From assembly GCA_009741485.1 (NCBI GenBank), contig CM019218.1, positions 32,488,387 to 32,552,386 on the forward strand: DNA of 64,000 nucleotides, read 5' to 3'. The first letter of the stretch is position 1. Every line of letters starts with the position of its first letter. This DNA is from Malurus cyaneus samueli. Its lineage: Eukaryota > Chordata > Aves > Passeriformes > Maluridae. A program made the position numbers and the translations under genes. The notes below the pieces were generated by a model. The model was not told the origin of the DNA, made no database searches, and was given only the letters and a program-made list of their open reading frames with translations. This document shows positions 39,635 through 52,593 of this stretch, one piece after another.

Positions 39635-40369
39635 TGTTTAGAGTGTGAAGAAGCTGACAGGTATGGAGTGGTGACAATGAAAATAAAAATGAAAACAGAA
39701 TGAAATACAGCACTTTTATCATCATCTGAGCTGTCAGGGAAGAGATGTGACCAGCAGTCTTGCTGTAATCAGATAAAAAGTTGCTTCTGAGGATGCTGCC
39801 ATAGACTCTGCTGCCGGATCTTTGCCAAAGGCAGTTCTTTCATTCCCCATGAAATACACAGCTAAAGAAAATGAGCAAATCCTCTGAAATGGGGGTTCTA
39901 AGGAAACACTTGATTTTTGCTAATGCAGACTTGTATGGATGAACTGAATATATTGCTCAATTAAAGGCTTGTACTCGAGAAAGTTGCTGAAGTTGTGTAG
40001 CTCCAAGTCCAGGTGGCTGGAGCTCTAAAGGAGGCCGAGACACTGAGAACAGTGAGGCATCTGTGTTTTTCCAATCTCTGTGCAGAAGAGATGTGCCCTC
40101 TGTGATACAAGATCCTAAACATGTGCCATGGTTGGGTTTTTTGTGACTCTGCTTTCAGCTGGTAGGCTTTCTCCTGAGGGAGAAGAGCTGCACAGAGAAC
40201 TTGGCTGAGCATCCTGCAGGAAGCTGCTGCAGTGGTAGCACGAGCCCCTGGAGAGCTCCAGGTTTCCTCACTGTTGCTGTCTCCAGAGTGCTCTCGTGAA
40301 AGGCTGATTGCATGAGCAGCTGTACCTCATGCCCTCTTAGGTAACAGCATGTGCAGAAGGTATTTAGTT

Positions 40370-40500
40370 TTATTAGCTGAGATAGTTGCTACTAATTAAA
40401 GATTCTAAAAAGCTTTCAAATTAGGTGCAAATTGAATTTTCCTTTTAAAGCCTCTAATGAAGGTGTGTTTCTAATTAAAGATATTTAGCTTGGCTGTGTC
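40370..40500. other. AT-rich block with repeated homeodomain-type sites
   Basis: CTAATTAAAGAT occurs twice (near 40392 and 40471), together with TTATTAGCTGAG, AAATTAGG and CTCTAATGAAGG. TAATTA is the core site of many homeodomain proteins. In AT-rich DNA such words also arise by chance, but the repeated 12-base word is notable. Confidence 0.25.
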
Positions 40501-43500
40501 ATTTTGTGTGCTGTATCTGTGCAGGAAGCTGCATCCATTTACATTAACTGTCCCACACGCCTGGCTGGGTGAGTCAAACTTGATTCATCCAAATTAATAC
40601 ATGCAGCAGGTTGAAATGGGACTCAGGGGGCACAGCCTGTCCCCAGGGACTCACTATACCTCTGGCAAGAAGTGGGGTCCACCTTGTCCTTATCCAGAAA
40701 GTGCTTTTCTTTTTCAGAAGTTGGAAATGCTCACTGGCAAAAAGCCACCAGTTTTGGGGAGCTGCTGGAATGGTGGTGGCCTGTCCCCCTCCCTGAGGCT
40801 GGCTGGGGCAAGGAAGGAGCAGGGATGGTGAAAGCCCAGGGCTTGCTTCGGCTTTTACCTGTTTGAGGGATTTGAGCATTCAATTTTAATTGTATTGGGG
40901 CAGTATCTTTAAAATCCAAGAGAAGATGAGCAAGTTATTCTCCTCTTCATCTGCGATTGCTGTCTGTGACTTGAAGCAAACACATTTAATTCCCTGCCCT
41001 ATGTCTAAGTCAGGGAGGTTCTCTGCTTGGGGTTTGCTTTCGTGTAACTCCTCACCCTCCTGTGAAGGTCACTGAACTGTTGTCAGCCGGGTAGGGAAAT
41101 AGGTTTGTAAGACAACTTTTCTCTTCCAAAATACAATTTTATGCTCACTGCTCATTCAGTTAATTAGAGCAAAAATCAAAGGTTCATGTCAGTTGCAATT
41201 AGAAATGTCCCTGGACTAAGTTTTGGACTCCCAGAGCTAATAGTAATAGCAGTTGGTGTTATATTTATAGCTTGCTTATGCCTTAATGATGGTCAGATCC
41301 AATTCATAAATGTGATTTAGTGTAATAGAAACACTAAAAGTTTGTAAGAAGCAGCATCCTCTAACATGCACAGTCACAAGTTGTTTTAAAAATAGTGTGG
41401 ACAGATAAAGCTGAAAAGACAGAACATACTTTTTCTAAATTTCTGTTTTAAAAAACATCCAAGTCACGTGTTTCTACAATTCCTTACTGAGGAAAATAAA
41501 AACTTGTAGAAGGGCTGATTACTGGTTGAAGAGGCTGGATTGACCTGAGACAGTGCAAGAAAATGGAGCATAAGATTGATCCCTCAACAGCATGCTTTCA
41601 GAGACAGCGTCTCCAGTGCAGCTGCTGCTTGCACAGCCCCGTTTGCCCTGCTGTGGAGAGCAAAGGAGGCCATGGAGGAGGGGCTGCCAGAGGAGCTGTG
41701 GCTCTGTCCCCGCTTGACCTCAGCCACCAAGGCTGGTTGGTTGAATAAACTGCAAGAAAGGGAAAGATTTCTCATTTTGCTTTCCATGTGAGGAAATTCT
41801 GATAAAGAATTAGCAGATAAAGCAACAGCAACGAGGATAGTCATTCAAGTATAGGAGACTAAATGCAGGCTTTGAAATACATTGTCCCAGATTTGTGACG
41901 CAAGGTCTCTTCCACCATCCCACTGCTCACCTCTGTCTATGTCTGCAGCCACTGACCTCAAAGAAGGGGAGAGAAGGGTATTTTATGCTAATTTAATTTT
42001 CAGTTCCCAGAGGTCTCCATATAAAAAGACAGGCTTTTTTGATCTTTCCACTTAGGACAGAGCTATACAGCAGCAAACCCCTGTTCTTGCACACATCACT
42101 AAAAAAATTGTTTTGAGCTCAGCAACTAGGGCATGCCAAAAGTTGCCTTTAGCATCATTCAGTTGAAGCAAATGCACCAGGTTGCATGTAACATTTTTGA
42201 ATGACTGAAACATCATTAGTTTTAAATAACACGAGAGGAATGCTGGAGTAAAGAAAAATCCAGCAGCAATTCAGAATAATACTACTTGTGGATAATTCAT
42301 TTTTGTACTTCTTGTGCGGAGCATATAGCAATCATTGTTCAAAAACTTTCACCAGCCAAAGCATAGCTGTTGGCAGTGGCAACCAGTCTAGTTTAGTATG
42401 AATGTATTCTGCCTCCCACTCATCACACATCCTTCAAACTGTTCTGTTCAGCTAGGTAATACTCAGCATATTGTAAATATCTAAATAATTTGTCATTGTG
42501 GTCTCAATAAATTTGTGCAGGATCTGAAATTTTCTATATTTATAAGATTGACATAGGTATGAACAGTGCTGTGAGGAGTGAGCAAACTGCACACAACTCC
42601 AGTGGTATGAGTTAATACATTTTGATAGAAATGCTCATAAACACTAATGAAATGCAAATTTATCAGTGAAAATTATCAGAAAATACTTGGAGCCGTGAAT
42701 GTAAAATATATGGAAAACCTGAGATTGTCATCGTTAAGAGGAGTTTTTTAATAATAAAGCAATAACAAATTAAATATGGTATTTTATGGACAAAAACTTC
42801 ATGGCCAAATGCCCATTGAAATTCCCATGAATATGAAAACCTTCTCAGACTCAAAGAACCACTGAAGGATACTATATGGTAACTGAACAGTTTAATTTCT
42901 TGTATCAGGGAGGAGCTGTTGGAGATGTCACAAATTTATGTAATTTATTTTTGTGTCTATCACATGAAAAGATGGCGTGGAAAGTGAGGGCAAATATGGG
43001 TAGTACACCTGTGCTTATGCCATGTGAATGGGTGTTTCAGTAGATATTGAGTAATACTGCAAATACGGATTCCTGCAGTGTTTGGAGTTTCTAGTACCAG
43101 TCAGATAACAATAAGCCAACATGAACTTAGAGGTACCCAGTGGCACTTACCTATTAAGGTGTTAGTTCCTTTTTAATTTGTGATTGAGGTATGAAATGTA
43201 TTGTTCATATTGAAAACAATATAACTTTTGCTATTGTTTGAAGCTGAGGAAGAGCTTCCTGTGAATTTCGGAACAGGAAACCAAATATGTTTTAAATATG
43301 GGCTGTTTGTGTTCAAGAATTTGCCCTTCCCTGCACCCCAAATGTTTAGAAGCAGTTGTCTTCCAACTTCATGCACTACAATCAAGTCGAGTTTTTCCTG
43401 GTTCCTGATTTGCAACTAGTTGTGTTGGAATCTTGGCAGGGGCAGCAAGCTCTGAAGCAGAAGCAAGAACAGGTAGCCCTGAGCTGGGATGGAGGTGTGT

Positions 43501-46500
43501 AACTCATGCTGGTCTTAAACTGGGTGCACTGTAGAGTGCTGAGAGGGGAAAAGCCTGTTAGGTGATTTGGTGAGTACCAGAAACCCATCCTCTCTCAGGT
43601 TATGCATCTCCAAGCTGACTGCAAGTTTTAGCAGGAGCCGTTCCCATTCGTCTGTGTCGTGCATAAGGTCTCAGTTTGTGTGTGTGTTGTCTGAAGGCAA
43701 AGGTATTGAGTGCTCACTGAAGGAATTCTGTTACTGTGGCTCTGACAGGAAGGATGAACTCTCTGTTTTACACAACCACTTGTTTTGTAGAACCTGTAGA
43801 ATTGCAACTGTATCTGGTATCTTGGCTCCTCACCAAATGTGGTAGGACAATTGGTTCAAAAGCTGTACAAAAATTCCAGGGGGAGCATCAAATACATAGA
43901 GCAAGAATAAATAAGCAGAGATTTTCGAAGCCTTCTCTCTCCTGAGCATGTTTGGTACTGCTCAGAGAGCTCTCCAAGCTTGGGACAAGGGAGTGACGAG
44001 TTCTTGTACTTTCAGAGGACCAGATGTATAGGGGGAGCAGGATGGCAAAGGAGATGAGGAGACAGACCCTTGGAGGGAAAGATGCAACAAGGTGGAGAGT
44101 AACCTTCTCTAAAGTCCAGAGAACCAGTAAAAAGGAGCTGCATGTTCTGAAGTTTAGAGAATCCAAATTACTCTCTGACTATATCTGGAAAGAAAAGGCA
44201 AAATGCTTGTGGCAGTCACTTTTTGCTAATAACAAGGTAGTGGGAAGAACGGAAATCTAGACAAGATGAGAAACGGCAAATACCAGGAAAATGAGCATTA
44301 AACCCTCAGGGTGACCTGGAATTCAGAGGCAGACAGTGCAGAGATTGAGTGACACAAATCTTTGCACCCAGGTATATTGAGGTTGATAGTAAATTGAAAA
44401 GGCTGTTGCTGACTCTGTGGATTCAGGATAGCAACAGAAGTGACCAGACAGATGATAAAAGGAAGTTAGGGGTGAGTCTTTTGTCTGAGTAACAACCGAA
44501 CAGAGAATAGAGACCTATGATTTTTTTCAGCATTAGTTGCCTGACCTGAAAACCTGTTAGTAACCTATATATCAGAAGCCTAATTCTGATAACAGTGTTG
44601 AATGTGAGAAAGCAGTCAGACCTCTCTGCAAATGAACTGGATTCCTGAACGTGAAAAGAGGCACATTAGTGTTGAATTTCTGGTAAATACTGTCCTATCT
44701 CTGCATGCACATTGGAGAGCTGCTCAGGTCAGGGATGCAGTCTGGAATAAGCCCATTCCAGCAGCTCATTTATGTGCTGGAAGACACCAGTAAATACATG
44801 CTGGCCGTGGTCACATTAACAGCCTTGAACCCTCTCAGGAAGGCCAGCTTTGAAATCCGCATGCAGCGTGCAGTCCCTTGCCTTCCGTCTGGCTGCTGGG
44901 CCATGGATTATTGATGCCTTCCACCCTGCTCTCCCTCCTGCTCCCGCAGAGCTCCTGTGCACCGCTGAGCTGCAGCAGGTGCAGGAACCAGCGTGGAGCC
45001 CGAGCTGCTGATCTCCGGCCCGTCGGCTCTTGTTCCTTTTCATGCATACTTCCTAGCACTGAAAGGTTTTGATATTGGTACAAAACTGAAGAGGGCTTGC
45101 AGAGTATCTTTTTTCCTTAAACTTCTTCATCCAATTATTCAGTCATTACTGATTTTCTTTTTCATATCTTACTGGTCGATGAGAAACGCAGAGCTGTGTC
45201 CTGCTGAGCTGATTTCCAGGTATAAGGATACTGTTGCCCCACCACCCTGGTTAAATGACAGATTTATGCAGTCCTGTGTTTCCTGCCTTCGGTGCTTCAA
45301 ACAGCTGTGAGACATGCTAGATGGAGGTTGTGTCTAATTCCTGATGATTTTTCACTAGTGTCGATTTTGTTTGGTTTTTTAAATGAAGTTATTAGCGTTA
45401 AGTATCAAATCCTGCTCACTCACTTTGATTTATGATAAAGTAAGCAGCAAAAAAATCTGTCAACGCTACTTATTTCAGATGATTTCTTTACTTTCTTGGT
45501 CACATTTACATGGAACATAAAACATGGCTTTTAAGGGAATACTCTGTATCAAAAATTGTGAAGAGAAGTAGTTCACTGTATACACTTTGCATTTAATCTT
45601 GGTTGTGAAAACATTAATAGAACCAACATCCAAGTGTTGGTTGAGTAAAAAGAAATTTCAGTTCACTCATGCTCATTTGTATTTAAAGTTTGATTTTTTT
45701 ACAGTTTATGCATGCATACATGTGTGTATTTCTCATTAGTCAAGGTTGTTCACACAGGTAAGAGTTATTTGCACCTGTCCTTAGAGAAGCATTTTGCATC
45801 AAATAAGTATTCTTAGCTTTATGCAAGTTTATACGGGATTTTGTATTAATTAGAGGATCCACATTTGGTCTTTCCATCTTTACAAAAAAGTGACATGATG
45901 TCAGAACAAGAGACTACTCGGTTTGTAGAAAACAAGTGGCAAGAGAGGAGAGTAGCTGAATTGTTGGAGCTTACTGAAAAGCTCATTATTCAAACTACCT
46001 GAAAAATATAACAAATTCTGGGGTTTAGGAGCTGGTCAACATGAAAATTGTTCATCAAAGCTACATTGCAGCTTAAACATCTTTATCTGCTCTCTGCTAT
46101 GGGGTTAAGAACCAAAGCCCCTCTGAAGTCTATAATTAGGATGTTTAAACATGAACCATCTGTTTATGGTGTTCAGCTAATTAAAATGGCAAACACTAAA
46201 CCAAGTTTTTGACTATTTATTTGTACCAGTGTCCTCTGTTAATAGACAAAGACTAATGCCATCGTAAGCTGCTCAAAGCTAGTAAGCAGAGTGTACAGCA
46301 GCACTGAGCTCAGAGCCCAACCTTTTTTATTCCCTGTTACCCAGTGTTGAACAAAGGCAGCCCAATTAACTTCTCTTTCCCTGTGATTGATGGTCAAGTT
46401 CCAGCACCGTGGGTTCTGCAGGAGCGTTTTCTCCACCTACAATTTCCTGTCACAAAACCTTCTCCAACCTGAGAGCAGCAATCCAGGAGGGAGCAGTTAC

Positions 46501-49500
46501 CCAGTGCAGCTCTGGTGTGAGCCGCCACATTTGCCTTCAGTTTGAAAGGTTTCACATAGGAGGGTCCTGAGCTGCTTATCCTGATTTCATATGGAAACAT
46601 GGATGAGAGTGACATGTGGCACTGTATTTCAATGCACACTGCACTTAACCCTTTAGAGCTGTGTGTCCTCGGGTCCTTGGACAACTGCACAAATGAAGGA
46701 GGGAGGTAGTGGGGGCTCGGGATCAGAATCTGGCACTTGGATGGAAGATCAAGCCAGGATGGAGTTGCTGAGGAGGGAGGAACAGGAAGGAAAAAGTAAA
46801 AAAAAAAAGTTTTAAAAACCCAACCCACTGCTGCAGAACTACATAGTTTTATTTTAGGGTAGAATTTATGGTTAAAAATATATTATTCTTTGTGAGACAA
46901 GGGAACACTAAATAAATTTCTTTGCCTAGGTTTTGCTCTCACCAACAAGAATTATTGTCATACTTTTGTCTCTGTTCTCTCCTGATAGACCTGTAGCTAT
47001 ATTGCTACAAAAAGTTAGTGCACTGAAATAAGAGCTACTGGAGAGCATGTTAGGTATCTTTTAATTATGTTTTAGAGCTAGTTTTTTTTGCTTTATAGTT
47101 AAAAAACTTGAGAGGTAATTGCTTAGAAAATTATACAACAGGGAGACTTTGAATCTCCATAGTGAATAAATCAGTAGTTCAGTGACCTTAGAAGAGACCT
47201 TAGCTGGTAAGATGATTTTATAACGAAGTGGAAATCCCCTTATACTCCTTTGTTAATGATTTACCGTGAAATACTAACATCAGACTTGGCACTAATAAGA
47301 TTTAACAGCGTAGGGGTACAGGTCAGGCATGCTAATCCATAACTCCTTTGGCGCTAAAAGTCAAAGTCATATTTCTGGGGATCCTAAATGTGTTGATAAA
47401 AACTAGAATGGAAAAACAATTTAAGCATCATAAAACAATGATCCCAGTGTATTTAGAAAACCGTAAAATGTATTTCCTGTCTGTGTGCACAATTACTTTT
47501 ATTTCATCATGGAGTGAGGAAGGCAAACAATTTTAATGTGATTTGTGATTTATACTGTAACTCTAGGTGTTTAAAACTCACGTTATTTATGTGTTGTGCT
47601 TAGTATGTTAGTCTGTTTCAGTAATTCAATCCATGTGAATTACAACCAAATACCCCATCTGTCTCTCAGCTGCCATTCTGCAATTTAAAAAAATCAACTC
47701 TGGTAACATAGTTATGTATTTAATATTTCCAAATTTTGGCATCAAATATTAACATTAAAAATGCAGTGAAAAACATAGTCTGGCTAACCATTCTTGTACA
47801 TTTACACAGCTGAGATGTATAGGAGTTTAACTTTTCTTCTTTAATCAAACAATGTTCTACAAGCAAAGGATATTAGTGCAGAAGCCATTGGTTGGGAAAG
47901 TAAGATGGAGTTGAATTCAGAACTGTGTTGTAGAACCAGTTGTTCCTGCATAATAAAATTTAGTATGTTTATGGTGTTACTACCTGTGCCAGATGTTTTC
48001 CTTCCACACCGTGACAGCAGGGCTAATTGAACACAAAATCCATGAGAAAAAATCACACATGTCATGCAAAAGGATTATTTACGGTTTCTGTTCTGGAGCT
48101 ACTGCTTTTAAAAGGAAGAAAGTCTACCCATGTATAGGTACAGATACCCCATGACAGCGATATAAAACAGGGTTAGAGGAGTTGTTTCATATTCTGGAGG
48201 CAGCTCGCTCTCCCTCATTTGGCTTTTTCACATGTTGGAACAGCCACCAAGCTGTAGCCACAGGATGCAATGTCTGCTCTTTTTATTCTCTCCTGTCCTT
48301 TCTGAGTGAATAAAACGGCAAGTTGGCATTACAGGGCCAGAGATGGGCTTTTGTGTTAGAGTCTGCTGGCAGGAGAGGCAGGCGAGAGCGTCTGCTGTTC
48401 TTGCTGGGCAGTTCTGTGTTGTGAGCTGTGTCTTCAGTTGTCCCTTATGCAGTCCCCTAGAGAGGAGACAGCAATAAGGTACCAAAAGTAAGCAATACCT
48501 TTCTTTGTAAAGTTTCTGTCTTTCAGTCCACAGGTTCCCCATCCTCCCCTTGAATGAAGAAAAATACTGGTTAGGTGTCAGGAGGTAGAATCTAAAATCA
48601 GTGTCTCTGGTGGGGCTCACTTTTAGCCCTTTCTTCTCAAGGAAAGTGCATGAATGTTCTGCAGAGCTGGAACATCTGTGATTCTCTTTGGAAAATTTTT
48701 GACAAGTATTGTAAAATAAGGGGTTGAGAGGAACAGCAGAGCCCCATTTGTGCATTAGCTGCATTAAATGCCAGAGTTGAATCAAGCAGCAGTTTGATGC
48801 TGAGATTTGAAAACAAAGCTGATGTTGCATCATTTTTATTAACTGCCAGAGATTTATTGTAATATGCTCCTTGAGTCACTATTAGCAGAAATTTGGAAGG
48901 AAAACTTTTGGGATGGGGAGGGGGAATTTACATATTTTATTATATGAAGAAGGAAAATTGTTTTTTTCGTAAAGTGTTATAAATTTTTTTAAGTATTCTT
49001 CTTAGTAAACTGACAATATCATTGCTAAAAAGTTCACAGCCAACAGCAATGGAACCACTAAATAAATCATAAAATTGGTGCTGAAGTGAATAACTTGTTC
49101 CATGGTGAGGACTGTAATTGAGTTGTGGCAGAGCTCGTAACTAATGTTTGATTTGCAGAATTTGCTTTGCCAGAGGGAAAGCACAATTGAATCTTGGAAT
49201 AGTAAATGGTAGTTTCAGTGCATTAAAAAAGTTAACAAATCCAGTGGTGATGATCATGTTACAAGAATCATGTGCATTTTTAATTCATGCATTCTACTGA
49301 GCAATCTGTGAGGTTTGGGGTTTTCATTCTATCAAAGTCAAGAACCAAAGCACTTGAGTGGCTCAGTTAAAGAATCTCTGTGAGTCCTATGTTATGCAAA
49401 CTGGCTTATCAGCATAATTTAGCATGCTTGAATAAATGAATTGCCAAATTAAGAGAACCTTTGTCAGATGGTATCCAATCTGTTTTGATTAATGCTCAGA

Positions 49501-49844
49501 TTTTAGATTTTATCTAATATTTTTCATTTTACTACTGCTCGCTTATGTGTTAGAGAGTGAAGTAGAGTACTTGAAAAATATTTCTTCAATAATTGCTAAC
49601 TGCCCAAATGTTACCACCTCGCTAAGAAGATTGCATCCCTGATTTGCAGAGTGTTTGGCCATGGTGTGGGTGGACAGCCCTGCCTGTCACTGCTTTTTGT
49701 CTAAAACTCCTTCCCAGAGCCAGTACAGAAAGTCTCCCAGTGCTAAATACTTCAACATTGTTTCTTTGTGGGCTAAACCGAAGTGTTCAGTTTCAGTTTC
49801 CAGCACTGGTTATCTTGTACATATTTGTGGTCATAAACCAATTC

Positions 49845-49869
49845 TTTTTTTTTTTTTTTTTTTTTTTTT
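49845..49869. repeat. T25 homopolymer followed by an AT-rich stretch
   Basis: Twenty-five consecutive T, then one A and six more T, then AATAAATATATTTAAAA. The longest homopolymer in the window. Confidence 0.9.
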
Positions 49870-52579
49870 ATTTTTTAATAAATATATTTAAAAGGCATTA
49901 AAAGCAATGTGAGAAAGTACATGGGTTTGAGGTATGAAAAATAATTGGATTTACCTTCTTTCACATAAATCTTCACAAAGCCTCTGTTTTCCTTCTGTTC
50001 TGAAATTGAAAACAAAAATTATGTTTTCTTTAGTGGTATCTTTTCATCCTGGGGGGAAACTTTAGTGGGTTTTTCTGTTTTTTTGCCTTTTATTTTTTAA
50101 AGTAATTTTATTATTTTCATGTGTAAAAACAATGTTAGAAATTGCAAGGTGACACTATCACAAGGAAAGGAAGAGAAACATACAACCTTTTCATGTTGGT
50201 GAATAGGGTTTCTTGTCTTTCCTGTAGTTTATAAAATTCTTTTTTTTGCATTTGCAACAGCATTTGGAGGCAAGAGCTAATCTTTATTGTGGTAGGGCAC
50301 TTTGCAGTGCAAAGAATTAAATGATGCATGAAATGACCTGTCACACTGTATTATGTGTCACAGTATTACATACACAGAGGAATGCTTAAAAAAAGGTAGG
50401 AAAAAAATCCTGAAACCCACTTTATTGTTGTTTTGAAGAAAAACATTCAGTCTGTGAGCATGTGTATATATTTCTGCATTATTTATTTTAGCTAGGCCAC
50501 AGAAGCCCATCAATTACCAAAATAGAAATGAGAGATGCTGGATAGTTCCCCTCATCAATTCATTAGGAAAGGTAAAAGTGGAAATTTGGTGCTGGTGCTA
50601 CAACTTCCCTGCAGGGATCAACAAAACCCAGCTTTTGCACCTCATGCTGGAAATACCTTATGAACTATTTTCTGAATGCCTCCAAGTATCTTCACTGCTG
50701 GGGGAGAAATTAGGAACACCCTTATGACACTTTGCAAAAAGAATACAAAATTATGGTACAGCGCATTTCTTATTAAATAATAATATTCTCAAGTTTGTCC
50801 CACGTAGTTTCATCTTATTTTGCCTGCAGCTTTGATAAAGCTCAGATTGAGTCAAGAAGTCCACAGTGTAAAAGTCTTGCCTGATGATTCATATGTCCTT
50901 CTTTTCTGCAAATACCTTTCTGCCCTTTCACAAGGGTTCAGAGACAGATCTTCCCTCAGCTGTAGGGCCTAAATCAAAGTGCAGATTCAAACCTTACCAT
51001 TTTAAGCAGAAAATAATCACTTTAAATTGGGCTGGGTTTCCTTGTTTTCTTCTCCTATGCAGAACAAGGTCAGGAATGCAGCAGATAACTTTTCCCCCCT
51101 CAAGTGTAAAATTTGCTCCCTGTTAAAGGTTTATTAGTGGTGTTGAAAATCTATTTTGCTTTTAGAAAGTGAGGCCCAGAGAATAAGACAGCCCTTCCTG
51201 AGTGTTTGAGGTGATACAATGACATTCCCTGCTCATCATTATTCAGATTTTTAAAGACAGCAGTAGCAACACCAAAACCTTGATTGAGTATCCAACAACA
51301 TCATCCCAACTTCTTATCTGCTTAATATTTATGCCTCTGTATTTCATGTCAATAAATAATATACTTAATGAAATACTTGACGTCAGTTAGGTAGCAGTTG
51401 CTGCATTTTGTAGCAAAGGGGGTAAACACTCATGAGAGACATCTTGTCTTTTTACCCCTGCTCATCATTGTTCAAAGGGATTTTTGCCAGACCCAGGGAT
51501 GGCCTTTCCCACCGTGTTGCATTGGAAGGTTCACTGTCACATGCCAGTGGTGCTGGGAAGAAGGTGCCTGGACAGTCCTTTCCTCCCCTGCCTTCCACTG
51601 AAGCAGGTAGGGTGGGAAGTGGGCAGCTCTGTGATTCCAGCTCCGGAGAAGGATGATGTGCCTTGAGAATATTGTCCAATTCCCAGCTTTGGAAGGTCTG
51701 GCTATGAGTTCTCTTGGGGTTGTGGGTAGGGTTGGAAGTAATTTGGGTGCAGTCCTAAGCAGCTCTTCACTCTATCAAGATTTAGGGAGCTGCAAGTTCC
51801 TGTGTGGTAAGAGATTAATGACCCGTCATTGTCAGGCATTTTTCTGTCTGGAAATGCCTTACATTTGATTCTCTAGAGGAAAGTGAACTTACTCTCCAAG
51901 GAATGTGTTTATAAATCTTCAGTTCAGTGTCGCAGGGGGAGAGAGGTGCTGCTTTCTCATGCCAGGTCAGGCACGGACCACAGTGCTGCTTCTAAACCAG
52001 CTTGAAAAACTGTCCTTGAATAATATCACAAATTGGAGGCTCAACCCAATGTTGCTGGAAGATTTTAAATTTCTGGAGCTTTCTAAATTGTTTCAGAAAA
52101 AAAATCTCACAAACTTCTGCAGAGCTTTGTCTTGCACGAGAATGATTAGTTGATGGCCATAATTCAAAGGGAAATTCAGGGTGTGGAATATAACCCCCAA
52201 AGAAGCCCTGGCAAAATCAAAGCTGTTAAACTAAACTTACTCACTTCTGGAATTTGGTTTGTGCAGGGTTATTTTAGATGGCAGCAGGGTCACAGATTTG
52301 CTTCTGAGCATTCCTGGGGTTCGGTTAATGGCTTCACCCACTGTCCAGCCTTTGGTGGGATCGACAGGGGGCCCACATCTTTCTGTGTGCATGGGAGCAG
52401 GCAGGCAAAGGAGCTGTGCCAGGTCATGTACGGCGTTCAGCCCTTCTGCGGTGAGTCCCCATGTGGGCTAGGGTAGGCACGTCTGCTCTGCTCCTCATTC
52501 ATCACCATATGAGCAATCTGGAGACCTGCATAGTTTTACATTCAGTGCAGTGATGCAACGGAAGAGAAAAATCTCTACT

Positions 52580-52593
52580 GTTTCCATGGCAAC
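52580..52593 (+). promoter_or_regulatory. RFX-type X-box candidate
   Basis: GTTTCCATGGCAAC differs by one base from the palindromic RFX-family site GTTGCCATGGCAAC. It lies in a short stretch with several CpGs (52558-52660). RFX factors act on ciliary and neuronal genes. Binding here is an inference from motif only. Confidence 0.5.

Noticed and set aside
44930..45030. GC-richer patch with CTCCTGCTCCCGCAG followed by open sequence, looking like an exon start
   Set aside because: No convincing donor or known peptide in any frame. It may be an unrecognised non-coding exon but cannot be supported.
48228..48833. 201-codon open frame on the minus strand
   Set aside because: Longest in the window, but no family resemblance, no splice or promoter context and Cys/Leu/Gln-rich random-looking composition. 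Within chance for six frames over 64 kb.
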